Below, in pieces: positions 27,572 to 36,953 of a stretch of 64,000 nt of DNA. Under the pieces are notes generated by a model. It was not told the origin of the DNA. It saw only the letters and a list, made by a program, of their open reading frames with translations, and ran no database searches. The translations under genes were made by a program, and so were the position numbers. Source of the DNA: Bremerella cremea (GTDB lineage Bacteria; Planctomycetota; Planctomycetia; Pirellulales; Pirellulaceae); contig NZ_QPEX01000006.1 in the NCBI RefSeq assembly GCF_003335505.1, positions 62,001 through 126,000 of the forward strand, written 5' to 3'. Position 1 is the stretch's first letter, and each line of letters begins with the position of its first letter.

Positions 27572-28207
27572 TTACGGAATGCGGCTGGGCTGGGGCGTGC
27601 TGGACATGGTCGAGGTTGCCGCCGCTGGGGGCGAGGTCCAGCCGTTGTAGGGGACCGTGGCAGTCGTCGGCGGCGAAAGGGGCTGAGTTACCTCAGTCAC
27701 TTCGTTTACGCGCATTCCATTGGTGTACGAGTTTCCGCTGGCGGATGAACTGGTCGTCGTTGAACTAGCGGTCCCTGAACTGGCCGCAGAGGCAGGGGAC
27801 GTTGTGGTTGCCGCGTTGGTGCTTGTTTGTGTCCCGACTTCTTCCGTGTACGAAGCCGGTGCTACACCGCTGGACGAAGAGGACTGGCTCACGCTTTGCC
27901 ATTGCCCTCGGCCGTAACTCGAAGGAGGCTGGCTGGTCGCCGGAGCCGAGCCTGGCACCGGGGAAAACTGCGCAGGTGGGTTCTGCTGCGGATAACCATT
28001 CAACGTCGGAGCTTGCGACGCCGCCGGGGCTTGGTAATAGGGATTCGGTGCCGTTACCGCTGGCTGCCCAAACGTCTGGGTGCCTGGCGGAGGAACTCGC
28101 TGCATACCGTAAGCATTAAACGGATTGAGTTGCTGCGCCTGCTGCCCCTTACATCCAGCACAAGCGAAGGCAAGCAGTAACAAACCGGCAGTAACAAGCG
28201 TCTTCAT
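27572..28207 (-). CDS. Putative lipoprotein, Ser/Pro/Thr-rich
   Basis: 211 residues. A lipoprotein-like signal peptide is seen (MKTLVTAGLLLLAFACAGCKG, with candidate lipid Cys at 16 or 19; the lipobox is poor). The rest is low complexity: Pro/Gln/Ala-rich to residue 110, then Ser/Thr/Ala-rich (SSSSSGVAPAS, SSTTTSSSASG). No domain is recognised. Such proteins in planctomycetes are often outer-envelope linkers. Its direction is the same as the secreted protein gene at 28525-29031, but 317 bases separate them. Confidence 0.65.
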   Translation of the reverse strand: MKTLVTAGLLLLAFACAGCKGQQAQQLNPFNAYGMQRVPPPGTQTFGQPAVTAPNPYYQAPAASQAPTLNGYPQQNPPAQFSPVPGSAPATSQPPSSYGRGQWQSVSQSSSSSGVAPASYTEEVGTQTSTNAATTTSPASAASSGTASSTTTSSSASGNSYTNGMRVNEVTEVTQPLSPPTTATVPYNGWTSPPAAATSTMSSTPQPSRIP

Positions 28208-28524
28208 GGGAAATCCTTTTCCGGACTTGGCAACGGCTTCCCAAACGCCTACAGGACAACCGTTTTCCTCCCGAAATCAAAGCAAAACCACCGCCAGACG
28301 AAAACTGACGGCGGGGGAAGGTACCAAAGACTGCTAGCCAACAGCAAGACGAATTGTGAGAACCTGGCAAAAATCTCTCAAGTTCGATCCACGAACGTCC
28401 GAGCAAGCAAACCCGACGCTAGCGTTGTGCCATCCGTTCAATGGAATGAGCATCAATAAAGAGTGCCCATCTCGACGACAACGACGACATGGGCACCAAG
28501 TCCGATCTAGATTGAACGTCGCAT
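28208..28524. other. Intergenic stretch with a terminator of the upstream gene
   Basis: 317 bases. It holds the promoter of the lipoprotein gene and the hairpin at 28463-28496. I see no other gene or repeat in it. Confidence 0.5.
28463..28496 (-). terminator. Rho-independent terminator of the secreted protein gene at 28525
   Basis: On the minus strand GTGCCCAT and ATGGGCAC form an 8-bp stem with an 18-base loop, followed by TCTTTATT. Confidence 0.6.
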
Positions 28525-29031
28525 TTACAGCGAATTTTGAATCACCAACGGGCTCGAACCCGCGACTTCGCTTCCTTTAGCGTCTACTACTTTCATTACC
28601 GGCTGAATCACCGCTGGTTCCGCAGGGGCCTTTTGTTGGCTGCTTTCCTGCTCGACGTACGGGTTCACCACCACTTTGGGCTCTGGGGTCGAACGTTGGT
28701 AGTTCGCCGCAGGGCTTGCCTGGTACGAGCTGCCTTGCTGATACGAGGTGATCGGGAACGGGCTCATGCCGTAGGGGCGGTAGACGTTGTGCGAGTAGTA
28801 AACCGGCGGATAGAGCGAGTAGTATGGAGGCGTCGGGATGAAACCAAGCGTTTGTGTCCAAGGACCATAGATCCAAGGATTACCGCAGCTTCCGCCAAAG
28901 TAACCACCGTTACCGAAACCGATCGATGAGGTACGATGGACAATGATTTGCCCATCGGTTTGGGCTTCGCTTTCCGAAACCCAACAAGTGGCAATCGCCG
29001 CGACCAATAATACCAGGGCTGCTTTGCGCAT
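28525..29031 (-). CDS. Secreted Tyr/Pro/Gly-rich protein of unknown function
   Basis: About 168 residues. The signal peptide is clear (MRKAALVLLVAAIATCWVSESEAQ). The mature part begins with a Gly- and aromatic-rich segment (GFGNGGYFGG, PPYYSLYPPVYYSHN) and ends in a charged tail (KVVVNPYVEQESSQQK, VMKVVDAKGSEV). No known domain. ATG 29031 is chosen because the signal peptide starts there and AAGG lies 11 bases upstream. It is probably an envelope or surface structural protein, which is inference from composition. Confidence 0.65.
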   Translation of the reverse strand: MRKAALVLLVAAIATCWVSESEAQTDGQIIVHRTSSIGFGNGGYFGGSCGNPWIYGPWTQTLGFIPTPPYYSLYPPVYYSHNVYRPYGMSPFPITSYQQGSSYQASPAANYQRSTPEPKVVVNPYVEQESSQQKAPAEPAVIQPVMKVVDAKGSEVAGSSPLVIQNSL

Positions 29032-29147
29032 CTGAGAGAACCTTGCGTGAACCTGCACTCGAATACCTTCCCTGGTAAATCAATCCGTATTATTTCACCC
29101 TAATTACCCTCCTTACCGAACGCAAACGCTTTGCGGCTTTTACGCGC

Positions 29148-30290
29148 GTGCCACTTCCAGCCTCAGAACTAACCGCTTTGATCCGTCAGGAAGCCTTGAC
29201 AGTGGGCTTTTCCGCAGTCGGCGTCTGCCCAGCCGTAAGCCCCACCGGGGTGACTCGTTTGCACGACTGGCTCGATGCCGGTTACGCCGGAGAAATGCAG
29301 TATCTGGAAGATCGCCGCGAAGCCTATTCGCATCCCCAGTACGTCTTAGAGGGAGTGCATAGCATTGTGATGCTGGCCCTCACTTACAAAAGCGATCCGA
29401 TCCCGTTGCTGAAACCAGGGGAGGGGAGGGTATCGCGCTACGCGTTTGGCGAACTCGATTATCACGATTGGATTCATGCCCGGCTGAAACAATTGAAGCG
29501 GGCCATCGAAGGCTTTGCCCCAGGCGCGAAAGTGCGGGGCGTGGTCGATACGGCGCCGCTCTTGGAACGCGAGTTCGCCCAACAAGCCGGGCTTGGCTGG
29601 TTCGGCAAGAACACGATGCTACTCAACAAACAACTCGGCAGCTTGTTCTTTCTGTCTGCCATCTTGATCGACCAACCACTTGTTTACGACGAGCCGCACA
29701 CGGCCAGCCACTGCGGGACTTGTACGGCCTGCCTCGACGCTTGCCCGACCGACGCGTTTGTCAAGCCGCACGTGCTTGATGCGACCCGTTGCATTTCTTA
29801 CCTGACGATTGAACTTCGAGCAGAGATTCCGCCGGAACTGCGTAGTGGCCTGGAAGACTGGGTGTTCGGCTGCGACGTTTGCCAAGACGTTTGTCCCTGG
29901 AACAACAAAGCCCCGCTCACCCAGCACGAAGCCTTCTTCCCTAACCCCGATCGCGCGCCGCTCGAGTTGCGGTCGCTCTTCAGCATGACAGACGACGATT
30001 TTCGGGCACGCTTTCGCAACACGCCGCTTTGGAGAAGTCGGCGGCGCGGCATCTTGCGCAACGCTGCAATTGTGCTGGGCAATCGCCCCCATGCCGACCA
30101 GGTTACTGCCTTATCACAGGGGCTGAACGACGAAGAATGGTTAGTCCGCGGCGCTGCCGCTTGGGCGTTGGGGCAACACGACTTCCCTGCCGTAATGTCG
30201 ATCCTACGCGAGCGAAGCGAGAGCGAAACGGATCCTCGCGTCCAAGTCGAAATTGATCGCGCCTTGGCTCGCCGATCGATGAGCCCGTAG
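29148..30290 (+). CDS. queG: Epoxyqueuosine reductase
   Basis: 380 residues. The cobalamin-dependent core shows VRGVVDTAPLLERE (with the catalytic Asp near residue 135) and GLGWFGKNTMLL. Two 4Fe-4S ligand clusters follow: CGTCTACLDACPTDAF and CDVCQDVCPWN. The C-terminal 90 residues form HEAT-like repeats (LNDEEWLVRGAAAWALGQHD). QueG performs the last step of queuosine synthesis, reducing epoxyqueuosine in tRNA. The start is GTG 29148. The protein would draw Fe-S clusters from the SUF system encoded upstream. It appears monocistronic. Confidence 0.95.
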   Translation: MPLPASELTALIRQEALTVGFSAVGVCPAVSPTGVTRLHDWLDAGYAGEMQYLEDRREAYSHPQYVLEGVHSIVMLALTYKSDPIPLLKPGEGRVSRYAFGELDYHDWIHARLKQLKRAIEGFAPGAKVRGVVDTAPLLEREFAQQAGLGWFGKNTMLLNKQLGSLFFLSAILIDQPLVYDEPHTASHCGTCTACLDACPTDAFVKPHVLDATRCISYLTIELRAEIPPELRSGLEDWVFGCDVCQDVCPWNNKAPLTQHEAFFPNPDRAPLELRSLFSMTDDDFRARFRNTPLWRSRRRGILRNAAIVLGNRPHADQVTALSQGLNDEEWLVRGAAAWALGQHDFPAVMSILRERSESETDPRVQVEIDRALARRSMSP

Positions 30291-30627
30291 CAGGAAGTTC
30301 GCGTCATACCGCTTGCTTGGATTGTCTCAGAGCGATTCGTCCTCCAGCGTCTGCGAAATAGTGCTTCCAATCTCTCTTCGCAGCCTAGTAAATCAGCTGA
30401 TTTTCTTTGCCGTTGGCTTCGTATTGCAAGCTATATATTGTCACGCGAAAGCGAAGGTATTCGCTGGCTTAAAAGGCTAGTTACGATTCCATTCGAGCAT
30501 GGAATTCGTATCAGGACCGCGTTTCGCGCTGAAATCTTACGGAATTGGAGCTGCCCAATCCCTACAATCGCGCCAGGGCTTGGCAGTGCCGATCTTACCA
30601 CGGTCTTAATGAAGGGGCACCAGTCCA
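30291..30627. other. Intergenic stretch before the AIM24 gene
   Basis: 337 bases. TTCCAT and ATGGAA at about 30487-30505 can form a small hairpin. AAGGGG lies 11 bases before the AIM24 ATG and is its ribosome binding site. A TTTACG-like promoter could not be assigned with confidence. Confidence 0.4.
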
Positions 30628-31368
30628 ATGGCATCTGACGAAGCTGCTAATAAAATCAATTACGAAGTCCTCGGCGAAGCGATGCAATTGCTCGAAGTGG
30701 AACTCGACCCCGGCAAGACGATCATCGCGGAAGCAGGCACGATGTGCTACATGGAGGAAGACATCCAGTTTGAAGCCAAGATGGGAGACGGCTCGAAAGC
30801 CAACCAAGGATTTTTTGGCAGCCTGATGCAAGCTGGCGGACGAATGCTAACCGGCGAATCGATCTTCATTACCCACTTCACCAATCATGGTGGCAGCAAG
30901 AAGCGAGTGGCCTTTGCGGCTCCTTTCCCAGGCAAGATCATTCCGCTCGATCTTACCACGGTCAACGGACGGATCATCTGCCAGAAAGATTCGTTCCTGT
31001 GTGCCTCACACGGCACCCGCTTGTCGGTGGCGTTTAGTAAGCGACTAGGGGCTGGTTTCTTCGGGGGCAATGGGTTCATCATGCAGCGGGTGGAAGGTGA
31101 CGGCATGGCCTTCATGCACGCTTGCGGTACGATCATCAAACGAGAACTGCGAGGCGAAACCTTGCGTGTTGAAGCTGGCTGCCTGGTCGGGTTCACGGAC
31201 GGTATTGACTTCGATATCCAGCGGGCTGGCAATTTGAAAAGCATGGTCTTCGGCGGCGAAGGTTTGTTCCTGGCTAGTCTCCAGGGCGAAGGAACCGTCT
31301 ACATGCAAAGCCTGCCGTTCAACCGCATGGCCGAACGGATTGTCCAGCACGCACCGGGCAAAGGTTAA
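30628..31368 (+). CDS. AIM24/TIGR00266 family protein
   Basis: 246 residues, a single beta-rich AIM24 domain. Landmarks are [15 protein letters not shown] at the start, [25 protein letters not shown] near residue 70, and [22 protein letters not shown] near the C-terminus. The family is widespread in bacteria and, as AIM24, in mitochondria; its biochemical role is unknown. It is a single gene with a strong terminator at 31381. Confidence 0.9.
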   Translation: MASDEAANKINYEVLGEAMQLLEVELDPGKTIIAEAGTMCYMEEDIQFEAKMGDGSKANQGFFGSLMQAGGRMLTGESIFITHFTNHGGSKKRVAFAAPFPGKIIPLDLTTVNGRIICQKDSFLCASHGTRLSVAFSKRLGAGFFGGNGFIMQRVEGDGMAFMHACGTIIKRELRGETLRVEAGCLVGFTDGIDFDIQRAGNLKSMVFGGEGLFLASLQGEGTVYMQSLPFNRMAERIVQHAPGKG

Positions 31369-31380
31369 TCCAAACTACGG

Positions 31381-31425
31381 ACGCCTACCCAGGTTCTTTC
31401 AGCCTGGGTAGGCGTCTTTTTTTTT
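31381..31425 (+). terminator. Strong Rho-independent terminator after the AIM24 gene
   Basis: A perfect 13-bp stem (ACGCCTACCCAGG at 31381-31393 with CCTGGGTAGGCGT at 31403-31415) is followed by a run of T residues. It also sits ahead of the convergent hydrolase gene. Confidence 0.92.
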
Positions 31426-31453
31426 ACACGTTGTTTGCTGCAACGCGGCGACG

Positions 31454-32398
31454 TTACAAGGCGTCGACCATCTGCTGGGTCACTTCGATTTTGCCTTGGA
31501 TGATTTGCGGGGCCAGCAATTCGGCAACCGGGGCAATGACACTGAAATGGTCGTGACCTGGGACTTTCCAGAATTCGATTTGGGGATTCGTATTTGCTTT
31601 GGCCATCACTTCGATCGAGCCATCCCAGTTCCCTTGATTTTCCCCTTCAAAGACGAACATGGGACTCTTGACGCAGTGCAGCCAATACAAAGGCGAGCGG
31701 AGTTGCATTTCGTTGGTATCGTTCGGATCACAGTAAACGTATTCGCCACCGTATTGAACCACGCTTGCCACCGGGCCCAGGGCAATGATGCCCCGATATC
31801 GATCCGAGCATTCTCCGACAAGCATCGCTAACGTGCCGCCGGTGCTGTGTCCGCCGAGATAGATTTGGTCTGGATCGACATACGGCTGCTGAGCCAGGAA
31901 ATCGGTGGCGGCCAGAATGTCGTCGACTTCGCCATAAAAACCTTCTCGCTTGCCAGAGCTTCCGTTGCCGCCACGCTGCGCGGGGAACATCATCACGATT
32001 CCTTCCCGACGAAACGGAGTGGCCCCTTGGTCGTTATCACGGCTTGGCAAGGTCCACACATCGCCAATTGCATTGTTATCGCCGCCGGTGATCCAAACGA
32101 TCGCCGGATGCTTCTCGCCATCGCCTGGGTCTGGGGTGAGGTAAGCGACCAAACGCCCGGCTGGGGACTGATAATTCACGACATGAAAAATGCTGGGCGG
32201 GGGCTGATCGAGCCAATTGCCGACATTCGCGTCTGTCACAATCTTCGTCTCGAACCCAGCGCGTGCATCTTGCAGCGTGGGATAGAGGTCCGACAGTTTG
32301 CCCTCTGGCGGATCGAGCAAGTCAGGCTGGTTGCAACCGACCACCAACAAGAGCATTCCCAGAAGCAATTGAGGGAGCGCAAGCGGTTGATGCTTCAT
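31454..32398 (-). CDS. Lipoprotein alpha/beta hydrolase
   Basis: About 314 residues. A lipobox is seen in LLLVVGCNQPD (lipid Cys about 22). The hydrolase core has the oxyanion strand HPAIVWITGG, the nucleophile elbow GGHSTGGT (Ser about 190), and a catalytic His in VPGHDHFSV near the C-terminus, with an acid likely in VFEGENQGN. The fold is that of dienelactone hydrolase or dipeptidyl-peptidase-like esterases anchored in the envelope. The substrate is unknown. ATG 32398 is chosen because it gives a correct lipoprotein signal; the frame extends upstream to 32458 without a signal. Confidence 0.82.
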   Translation of the reverse strand: MKHQPLALPQLLLGMLLLVVGCNQPDLLDPPEGKLSDLYPTLQDARAGFETKIVTDANVGNWLDQPPPSIFHVVNYQSPAGRLVAYLTPDPGDGEKHPAIVWITGGDNNAIGDVWTLPSRDNDQGATPFRREGIVMMFPAQRGGNGSSGKREGFYGEVDDILAATDFLAQQPYVDPDQIYLGGHSTGGTLAMLVGECSDRYRGIIALGPVASVVQYGGEYVYCDPNDTNEMQLRSPLYWLHCVKSPMFVFEGENQGNWDGSIEVMAKANTNPQIEFWKVPGHDHFSVIAPVAELLAPQIIQGKIEVTQQMVDAL

Positions 32399-32686
32399 CG
32401 TGCGTTGTTCCAAAGTGCTTGAGAAGGAGGAAGCTGGCCATGAATCTTTTGTTGCCATGTTTTTAGTAGATCCTTCGTATCATGTCACGCTTCTTAGCTG
32501 CAATTTCTCGCTTGTGGCGTAAGCATCTGAGACGAGCGTGTCGAGCACTGGAAGACCGAAGACTGAAGGAGCCGCAAGGATTGCTGAGCGGCAGAAAAAA
32601 ATAGTGGCACTCGCTTCGCCGAACGGGTACGATCACGTCAATCTTTTCCTGCAAGCTTTTTAATTTTCTCTCTTCAAGGCAACGGC

Positions 32687-34651
32687 ATGACTTGGGCAAG
32701 AAGTTCGCTAGGTTTGGTTTGCTTATTCTCGCTGGTGATGCTGGGCGGCTTGTCTCGCCTAGCCTTGGCCGACGACTTTCGGACATGGGTCGATAAGACA
32801 GGCAAGTTCAAAATCGAAGCCACGCTGCATGAGTTGCGGGATGGAAAGGTCATCCTTCATACCAAAGACAAACGAGAAATTACCGTACCTTTGACATTGC
32901 TGAGCGATGACGATCAAACGTTTGTCTCCCAGAAAGAAATCAATCCGTTTGGCGGAGGGAAGCCCATCGCCAGTCCCGCAGCGATGCCTGCCGAATCGAC
33001 AAATAGCTCCCGCACGTCGAGGCGTTCCTCGCCCCGTTCGTCGACCAGTGCTGCTGGCCTGCTGGCAAAGGATGCCGCAGTAACCGAATTGCCCACCGAT
33101 GGGACCGAACTTTTCATCAGCATCGATCAAGAACTGGAAGAGATTGCCGCCGACCCTTTACCCGAACAGGCCAAGTTTCGCCAGATGGTTGTTCCGCTGG
33201 AAAAGCTAGACGCCTATGCTAAGATCTCGGCGCCGGTGGTGGTTGATCCTGCCAAGCTCACCTTCGCCGTCTCGACGAATCGCGTCGCGAATGCCTCCTC
33301 ACCAGATCATTTCGGCAGGATCTATCTGGCCGTAGCGGGCAAGTCGCGACCAGTGGTGGCGCTCGATCTGCCAGAAACCCTACAACTGCTAGATCATCAT
33401 ATTGCGACCAATCGCTCGCTTGTAATGATCGGCGTCGGCGCCACGACCGAGCGTGGTGGCGACCTGGTTTTGCTGGAAGGACTTTCTACCGGCGATCCGA
33501 AACCACTCGCCCGCTGGCATCTGCCGGAATGGGAAAAGCCTGGCTTCAAACCGAAAGTCGAATTTGCTCGCCTGCTTGATGGTACGAAAGCGGTCGTGCG
33601 GGTTAATTCTTCGCTTTATATCTGGGACATGCTGGAAGGAAAGTGCCTGTTCGCACTCGACCAACTGAGCGGCAGTGGCGATCTGACGCTAAGCGGAACC
33701 GGCAAGTATCTGGCCATTCCGGTAAGTGGGGGCGTGCGTGTCGTGGAAACGGCCACCGGGGAACTACTCGGCGGCGTAAAAATCGCCACGACCTTGACTC
33801 CAGAGGCCCATTTTTCCCCCGACGGAAAAATGCTGGCCTTGGTCGCCGGCAGCCAGTATCGGGTGTGGGATCTTACCAAGGGACGTGAATTGTCTGAAGG
33901 AACCGTGGAAGGGGTGCCTGGCAAGTTCTACGGCTGGATTGGCAACGACTATCTCATGACACAATTGGCTGGCATCATCGATCCCGAACTCGGCATGACG
34001 CTCTGGAAGTACCATCTTCCCTCCGGCACCGATACCGTGCCGCTTTCGAGCGGGATTGCCGTGATCGATAAGCATGGCAATCAATCCACCACGCTGATGA
34101 CCATGCGGGTCCCGCATGCCCCGGTGGCGAAAGTCAAACAGAAGCTCTCCGGCGATACCAGCAACTTGCTGCTGATTAAGCCAGGTACCGAGGTCGCGCT
34201 GAAGATTGATGCGATTGCAGGGGTCGATCAAGAGATGATCAAAGAGGGGCTAACCGAGGCGGTCGAGCGAGCAGGCTGGGTGGTGAATGAGAAATCCCCC
34301 ATCGAGCTTATTGCCAAGATCGGACGGGGCGAGCCGATCGAAATGAACTACCGCAGGCTGGGAGCCAGTTTCCGCAGTAATGGCGAAGTCGCCAAGATCA
34401 CGCCGTATACGGCCAGCTTGCAAGTAAAAGATAAATCGAAGGTTCTGTGGGAACGCAAAAGTGAAAATATGGTTCCCCGTCTCTTACGTCTCCAACCAGG
34501 GCAATCGATCCAAGAGGCGGTCACAGAACACGAGAAACCAGACCCAGAGTTCTTTAAACGACTACGGTTGCCTCCTCGGGTGCTGAAACCGGAAGTCTCC
34601 GAGCTTGTCGGGCGAAGCCGGATTAAAGAAGGAAGCTGGCACGACTTTTAA
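32687..34651 (+). CDS. SHD1-domain protein with beta-propeller-like body
   Basis: 654 residues with a signal peptide (SSLGLVCLFSLVMLGGLSRLALA). The SHD1 domain follows at about 30-85 (FRTWVDKTGKFKIEATL, VPLTLLSDDDQTF), a Sla1-homology module common in planctomycete secreted proteins. A Ser/Arg-rich linker leads to WD40-like repeats (about 220-420: GKYLAIPVSGG, FSPDGKMLALVAG, QYRVWDLTKG) and an unknown C-terminal domain. The body may scaffold other exported proteins. No role is known. The neighbours (TerB-like and Rieske genes) are convergent and do not clarify it. Confidence 0.78.
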   Translation: MTWARSSLGLVCLFSLVMLGGLSRLALADDFRTWVDKTGKFKIEATLHELRDGKVILHTKDKREITVPLTLLSDDDQTFVSQKEINPFGGGKPIASPAAMPAESTNSSRTSRRSSPRSSTSAAGLLAKDAAVTELPTDGTELFISIDQELEEIAADPLPEQAKFRQMVVPLEKLDAYAKISAPVVVDPAKLTFAVSTNRVANASSPDHFGRIYLAVAGKSRPVVALDLPETLQLLDHHIATNRSLVMIGVGATTERGGDLVLLEGLSTGDPKPLARWHLPEWEKPGFKPKVEFARLLDGTKAVVRVNSSLYIWDMLEGKCLFALDQLSGSGDLTLSGTGKYLAIPVSGGVRVVETATGELLGGVKIATTLTPEAHFSPDGKMLALVAGSQYRVWDLTKGRELSEGTVEGVPGKFYGWIGNDYLMTQLAGIIDPELGMTLWKYHLPSGTDTVPLSSGIAVIDKHGNQSTTLMTMRVPHAPVAKVKQKLSGDTSNLLLIKPGTEVALKIDAIAGVDQEMIKEGLTEAVERAGWVVNEKSPIELIAKIGRGEPIEMNYRRLGASFRSNGEVAKITPYTASLQVKDKSKVLWERKSENMVPRLLRLQPGQSIQEAVTEHEKPDPEFFKRLRLPPRVLKPEVSELVGRSRIKEGSWHDF

Positions 34652-34652
34652 G

Positions 34653-35282
34653 TCAACGTCGACCACTTGCCGGTTGGGTACGTTGGAGTTCGGCCATGAG
34701 CACGTCGAACTCCTCCAGGGGCATTTGCAACGTGACGCACAAATTGTGTAGTTGTCGCTGGTGGCCAGGCTTCGGCGGACCGGCCGCCGCCATCACGCGA
34801 TAGGCCAACTCAACAGCGGTTCGCTTTTGTTCTGGCGTCATCAGTTCGGCATAGTTTGCCAGATACGTGTTAAGCGATGTCGCTTCTCGTTGGGCTGCTG
34901 AGATTTCCTGTTCTAACTGATCCTCGAGCAAGGCCATCTCGAACCGTTGGTCGTACAATTGCTCAATCGTGCTCCGTTCGACCGCGTCGACCAGTCCATC
35001 GGCCAAGGCAGCATAAATCATCGTGCGCAGCATCTGCCGATCGAACGGAGGAGAACTCTTGCTAGGGTTAAGCTGCAAGACTTCCAGATCGTACTGCTCG
35101 TTACATTTCCTGCATACCAAGTAACGCCTTACCAGCCACAGCGGCAGCACACGCACGTCAAACGCCGTCAACCACAAACGGACCCGCCGGATCGTAGCAT
35201 TCTGTCCGTTGCGGCAATTGCGGCAATAGATTAGCCGCTCGACTTCTGGTGATTCGAATGTGGTAGTGCCAAAAAACAACAT
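34653..35282 (-). CDS. TerB-like protein with zinc-ribbon start
   Basis: About 209 residues. Two Cys pairs (CRNC near 19 and CRKC near 54) form a zinc-ribbon pattern. The C-terminal part is helical (MLRTMIYAALADGLVDAVER, TPEQKRTAVELAYRVMAAAG) and recalls TerB/tellurite-resistance helices that bind acidic residues. ATG 35282 lies ten bases after the stop of the upstream Rieske gene, so the two are probably one transcript. Function is unknown; the TerB resemblance is by pattern only. Confidence 0.6.
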   Translation of the reverse strand: MLFFGTTTFESPEVERLIYCRNCRNGQNATIRRVRLWLTAFDVRVLPLWLVRRYLVCRKCNEQYDLEVLQLNPSKSSPPFDRQMLRTMIYAALADGLVDAVERSTIEQLYDQRFEMALLEDQLEQEISAAQREATSLNTYLANYAELMTPEQKRTAVELAYRVMAAAGPPKPGHQRQLHNLCVTLQMPLEEFDVLMAELQRTQPASGRR

Positions 35283-35292
35283 CGAGCCAAGG

Positions 35293-35601
35293 TTACTCCG
35301 TAACATCGACCCAAATACGTCCCCCTTCGACTTTCACCGCGAAGCAATCGAGATGAATCGAACTGAGTTCATGTTTGCCGGTGGTGACGTCGTACTGCCA
35401 GCCGTGCCATGGGCAGGTCACAATCTTATCGCACAGTTGCCCCTGACCGAGCGGGCCACCTTGGTGGGCACACATGCCGTCGGTGGCGAAGATTCCTTCC
35501 GGTGTATGAAACAGAGCGACCATCCGCCCAGCGGCCACCACTTCCAAGGCGGCCCCTGCCGGACAATCTTCTTCCGCAGCGACATCCACCCAGTTCGGCA
35601 T
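35293..35601 (-). CDS. Rieske [2Fe-2S] ferredoxin-type protein
   Basis: About 102 residues. The cluster ligands are CAHQGG and CPWHGWQY, with the spacing of Rieske ferredoxins (oxygenase or nitrite reductase small subunit type). ATG 35601 (MPNWVDVAA) is chosen: the Rieske fold starts there and AAGGA lies seven bases upstream; the frame runs further to 35808 without coding character. A second Rieske gene of the SUF locus lies at 17360. This one pairs with the TerB-like gene. Electron partner unknown. Confidence 0.85.
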   Translation of the reverse strand: MPNWVDVAAEEDCPAGAALEVVAAGRMVALFHTPEGIFATDGMCAHQGGPLGQGQLCDKIVTCPWHGWQYDVTTGKHELSSIHLDCFAVKVEGGRIWVDVTE

Positions 35602-35767
35602 TCTCGTTTCCTTGAATTCTGGGGCTTTCGTTGGCCGCCCCTGTTTAATTTGCAACACAGTCCTCAATAGCCTGCCTGCTTTATTTTCATCGGTAAACAA
35701 CCTATCGTGCAAGTAGATAAAGCGAGGCGGCAAGCTTGTTTGGATTTCTCTGCTTAGGGAGTACATC

Positions 35768-36496
35768 GTGGTTACTACGTTTTCAAGTTGGCAGAAATTC
35801 TTTCTCATTCACGCGGGCATCCTCCTCCTCTTGGTCATCGGTGCTTCCTTGCCAAGGGAAAGCCTCGGCGACGATGGCTCAGAGATTTCGGACGAAATGT
35901 TTGCGTTCGTGCAGCTTAGCTATTTCTCTAATCGTGGCTTCATGCTCGGCATATATGGAGTGCAATCGAAAGACAAGCTGAAGCATGACCTGCTGAATGA
36001 CATTCCAGAAGATCTGGCCGAATATCTCAAGCCACGCAAGACCAATTTGCTCTCGGAACCTGCGCACACGCCATGGCCAAGTGGAACCGCCGAATCGCCG
36101 CACGATATTCAAGTAACTTTAGAAGTGCTCGCGGAACATGGTTTTGTGGAACTTTTCCGGCATCAGAATGCTCGCTTATTCGATAGCCCACTAGAAACTC
36201 GTTCAGAGTTGATGAAACAACTGCAGACAATCTCCGAGCAGATGAACGTTGCTTATGCCGGTCTAATCGGGGGGCGTCTCACGCGTGACGAGCATATCAT
36301 TCTCGCCGGACAGATGCGTAAACTTTCTGTTGATTTTGATCTAGCCGTTCTCATGGCACTTTCTCCCGAGGAACGCCAGCGTGTCGGTCAACTGGTGAAG
36401 CAGGCGATGCCGGTCGCGTTAGAGTCAATCCAACGCAATCACAAACAACTCGGCCCCTTTGGTTTCAAACTTGACGAACAAAATACCTCACGCTGA
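35768..36496 (+). CDS. Hypothetical exported protein
   Basis: 242 residues from GTG 35768, preceded by AGGGAG. An N-terminal hydrophobic segment (LIHAGILLLLVIGASLP) suggests a signal peptide. The remainder is helical and charged (DDGSEISDEMFAFVQL, SELMKQLQTISEQMN), with no known family. It overlaps the following gene by 38 bases, suggesting coupled expression. Base composition is slightly more AT-rich than its neighbours. Confidence 0.6.
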   Translation: MVTTFSSWQKFFLIHAGILLLLVIGASLPRESLGDDGSEISDEMFAFVQLSYFSNRGFMLGIYGVQSKDKLKHDLLNDIPEDLAEYLKPRKTNLLSEPAHTPWPSGTAESPHDIQVTLEVLAEHGFVELFRHQNARLFDSPLETRSELMKQLQTISEQMNVAYAGLIGGRLTRDEHIILAGQMRKLSVDFDLAVLMALSPEERQRVGQLVKQAMPVALESIQRNHKQLGPFGFKLDEQNTSR

Positions 36497-36953
36497 ACTG
36501 TCAGAGGCCGCATTACGTTTTGGTTTCTGGAAAGTCAGCCCGATCGAAGTGGTACTGCCAGAGTCGAGGTTACTGCTGTCGTGGTCGGGGTATGTAGGTC
36601 GGTATTCGATCGGCGACCATTCCTATGGGTACGATTACTCCCAGCGTGTCTTGGCCGAGAACGGGACGATTGTGGCCAAGCTCCCGCCGCGGCAATTTGG
36701 CAGCCATCTGTATCAAGCAGGCAGCTTCGAGGTAGCCTCGAACCTCTTCTTCGATGTTGCCTCTACGCTTCAACGCGAGACAACGATTCGCCTAGGCACA
36801 GAGCAACAAAATGAGGCGGTGGCCTATTTTGATTCGAGTTTCTATCGCTGGTCGTTTTTCAGCCGCCAACGTAAATTTTACTGCCAGAACGGCATGAGTC
36901 CGCTGGCCACTGCCTTGGCGGTAGCGACGGCGATTGACTGGGCGATTGATTAA
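36459..36953 (+). CDS. Hypothetical protein overlapping the preceding gene
   Basis: 164 residues. The start is uncertain (TTG 36459 or TTG 36471; no ATG near). The body is rich in aromatic and Ser residues (LLLSWSGYVGRYSIG, FDSSFYRWSFFSR) and ends in hydrophobic ATALAVATAIDWAID. No family recognised. Its stop TAA at 36951-36953 overlaps the stop of the convergent Dus gene (shared TTAA, 36950-36953), leaving no room for a terminator between them. Confidence 0.5.
   Translation: MVSNLTNKIPHAELSEAALRFGFWKVSPIEVVLPESRLLLSWSGYVGRYSIGDHSYGYDYSQRVLAENGTIVAKLPPRQFGSHLYQAGSFEVASNLFFDVASTLQRETTIRLGTEQQNEAVAYFDSSFYRWSFFSRQRKFYCQNGMSPLATALAVATAIDWAID

Noticed and set aside
28540..28570. T-arm-like GCGGGTTCGAGCCCGT on the minus strand
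   Set aside because: It lies inside the coding frame of the secreted protein at 28525-29031 and has no D or anticodon arm. Coincidental.
32463..32786. 107-codon minus-strand frame ahead of the SHD1 gene
   Set aside because: Overlaps the start of the SHD1 gene and is rich in Arg, Ser and Cys without pattern; probably chance.
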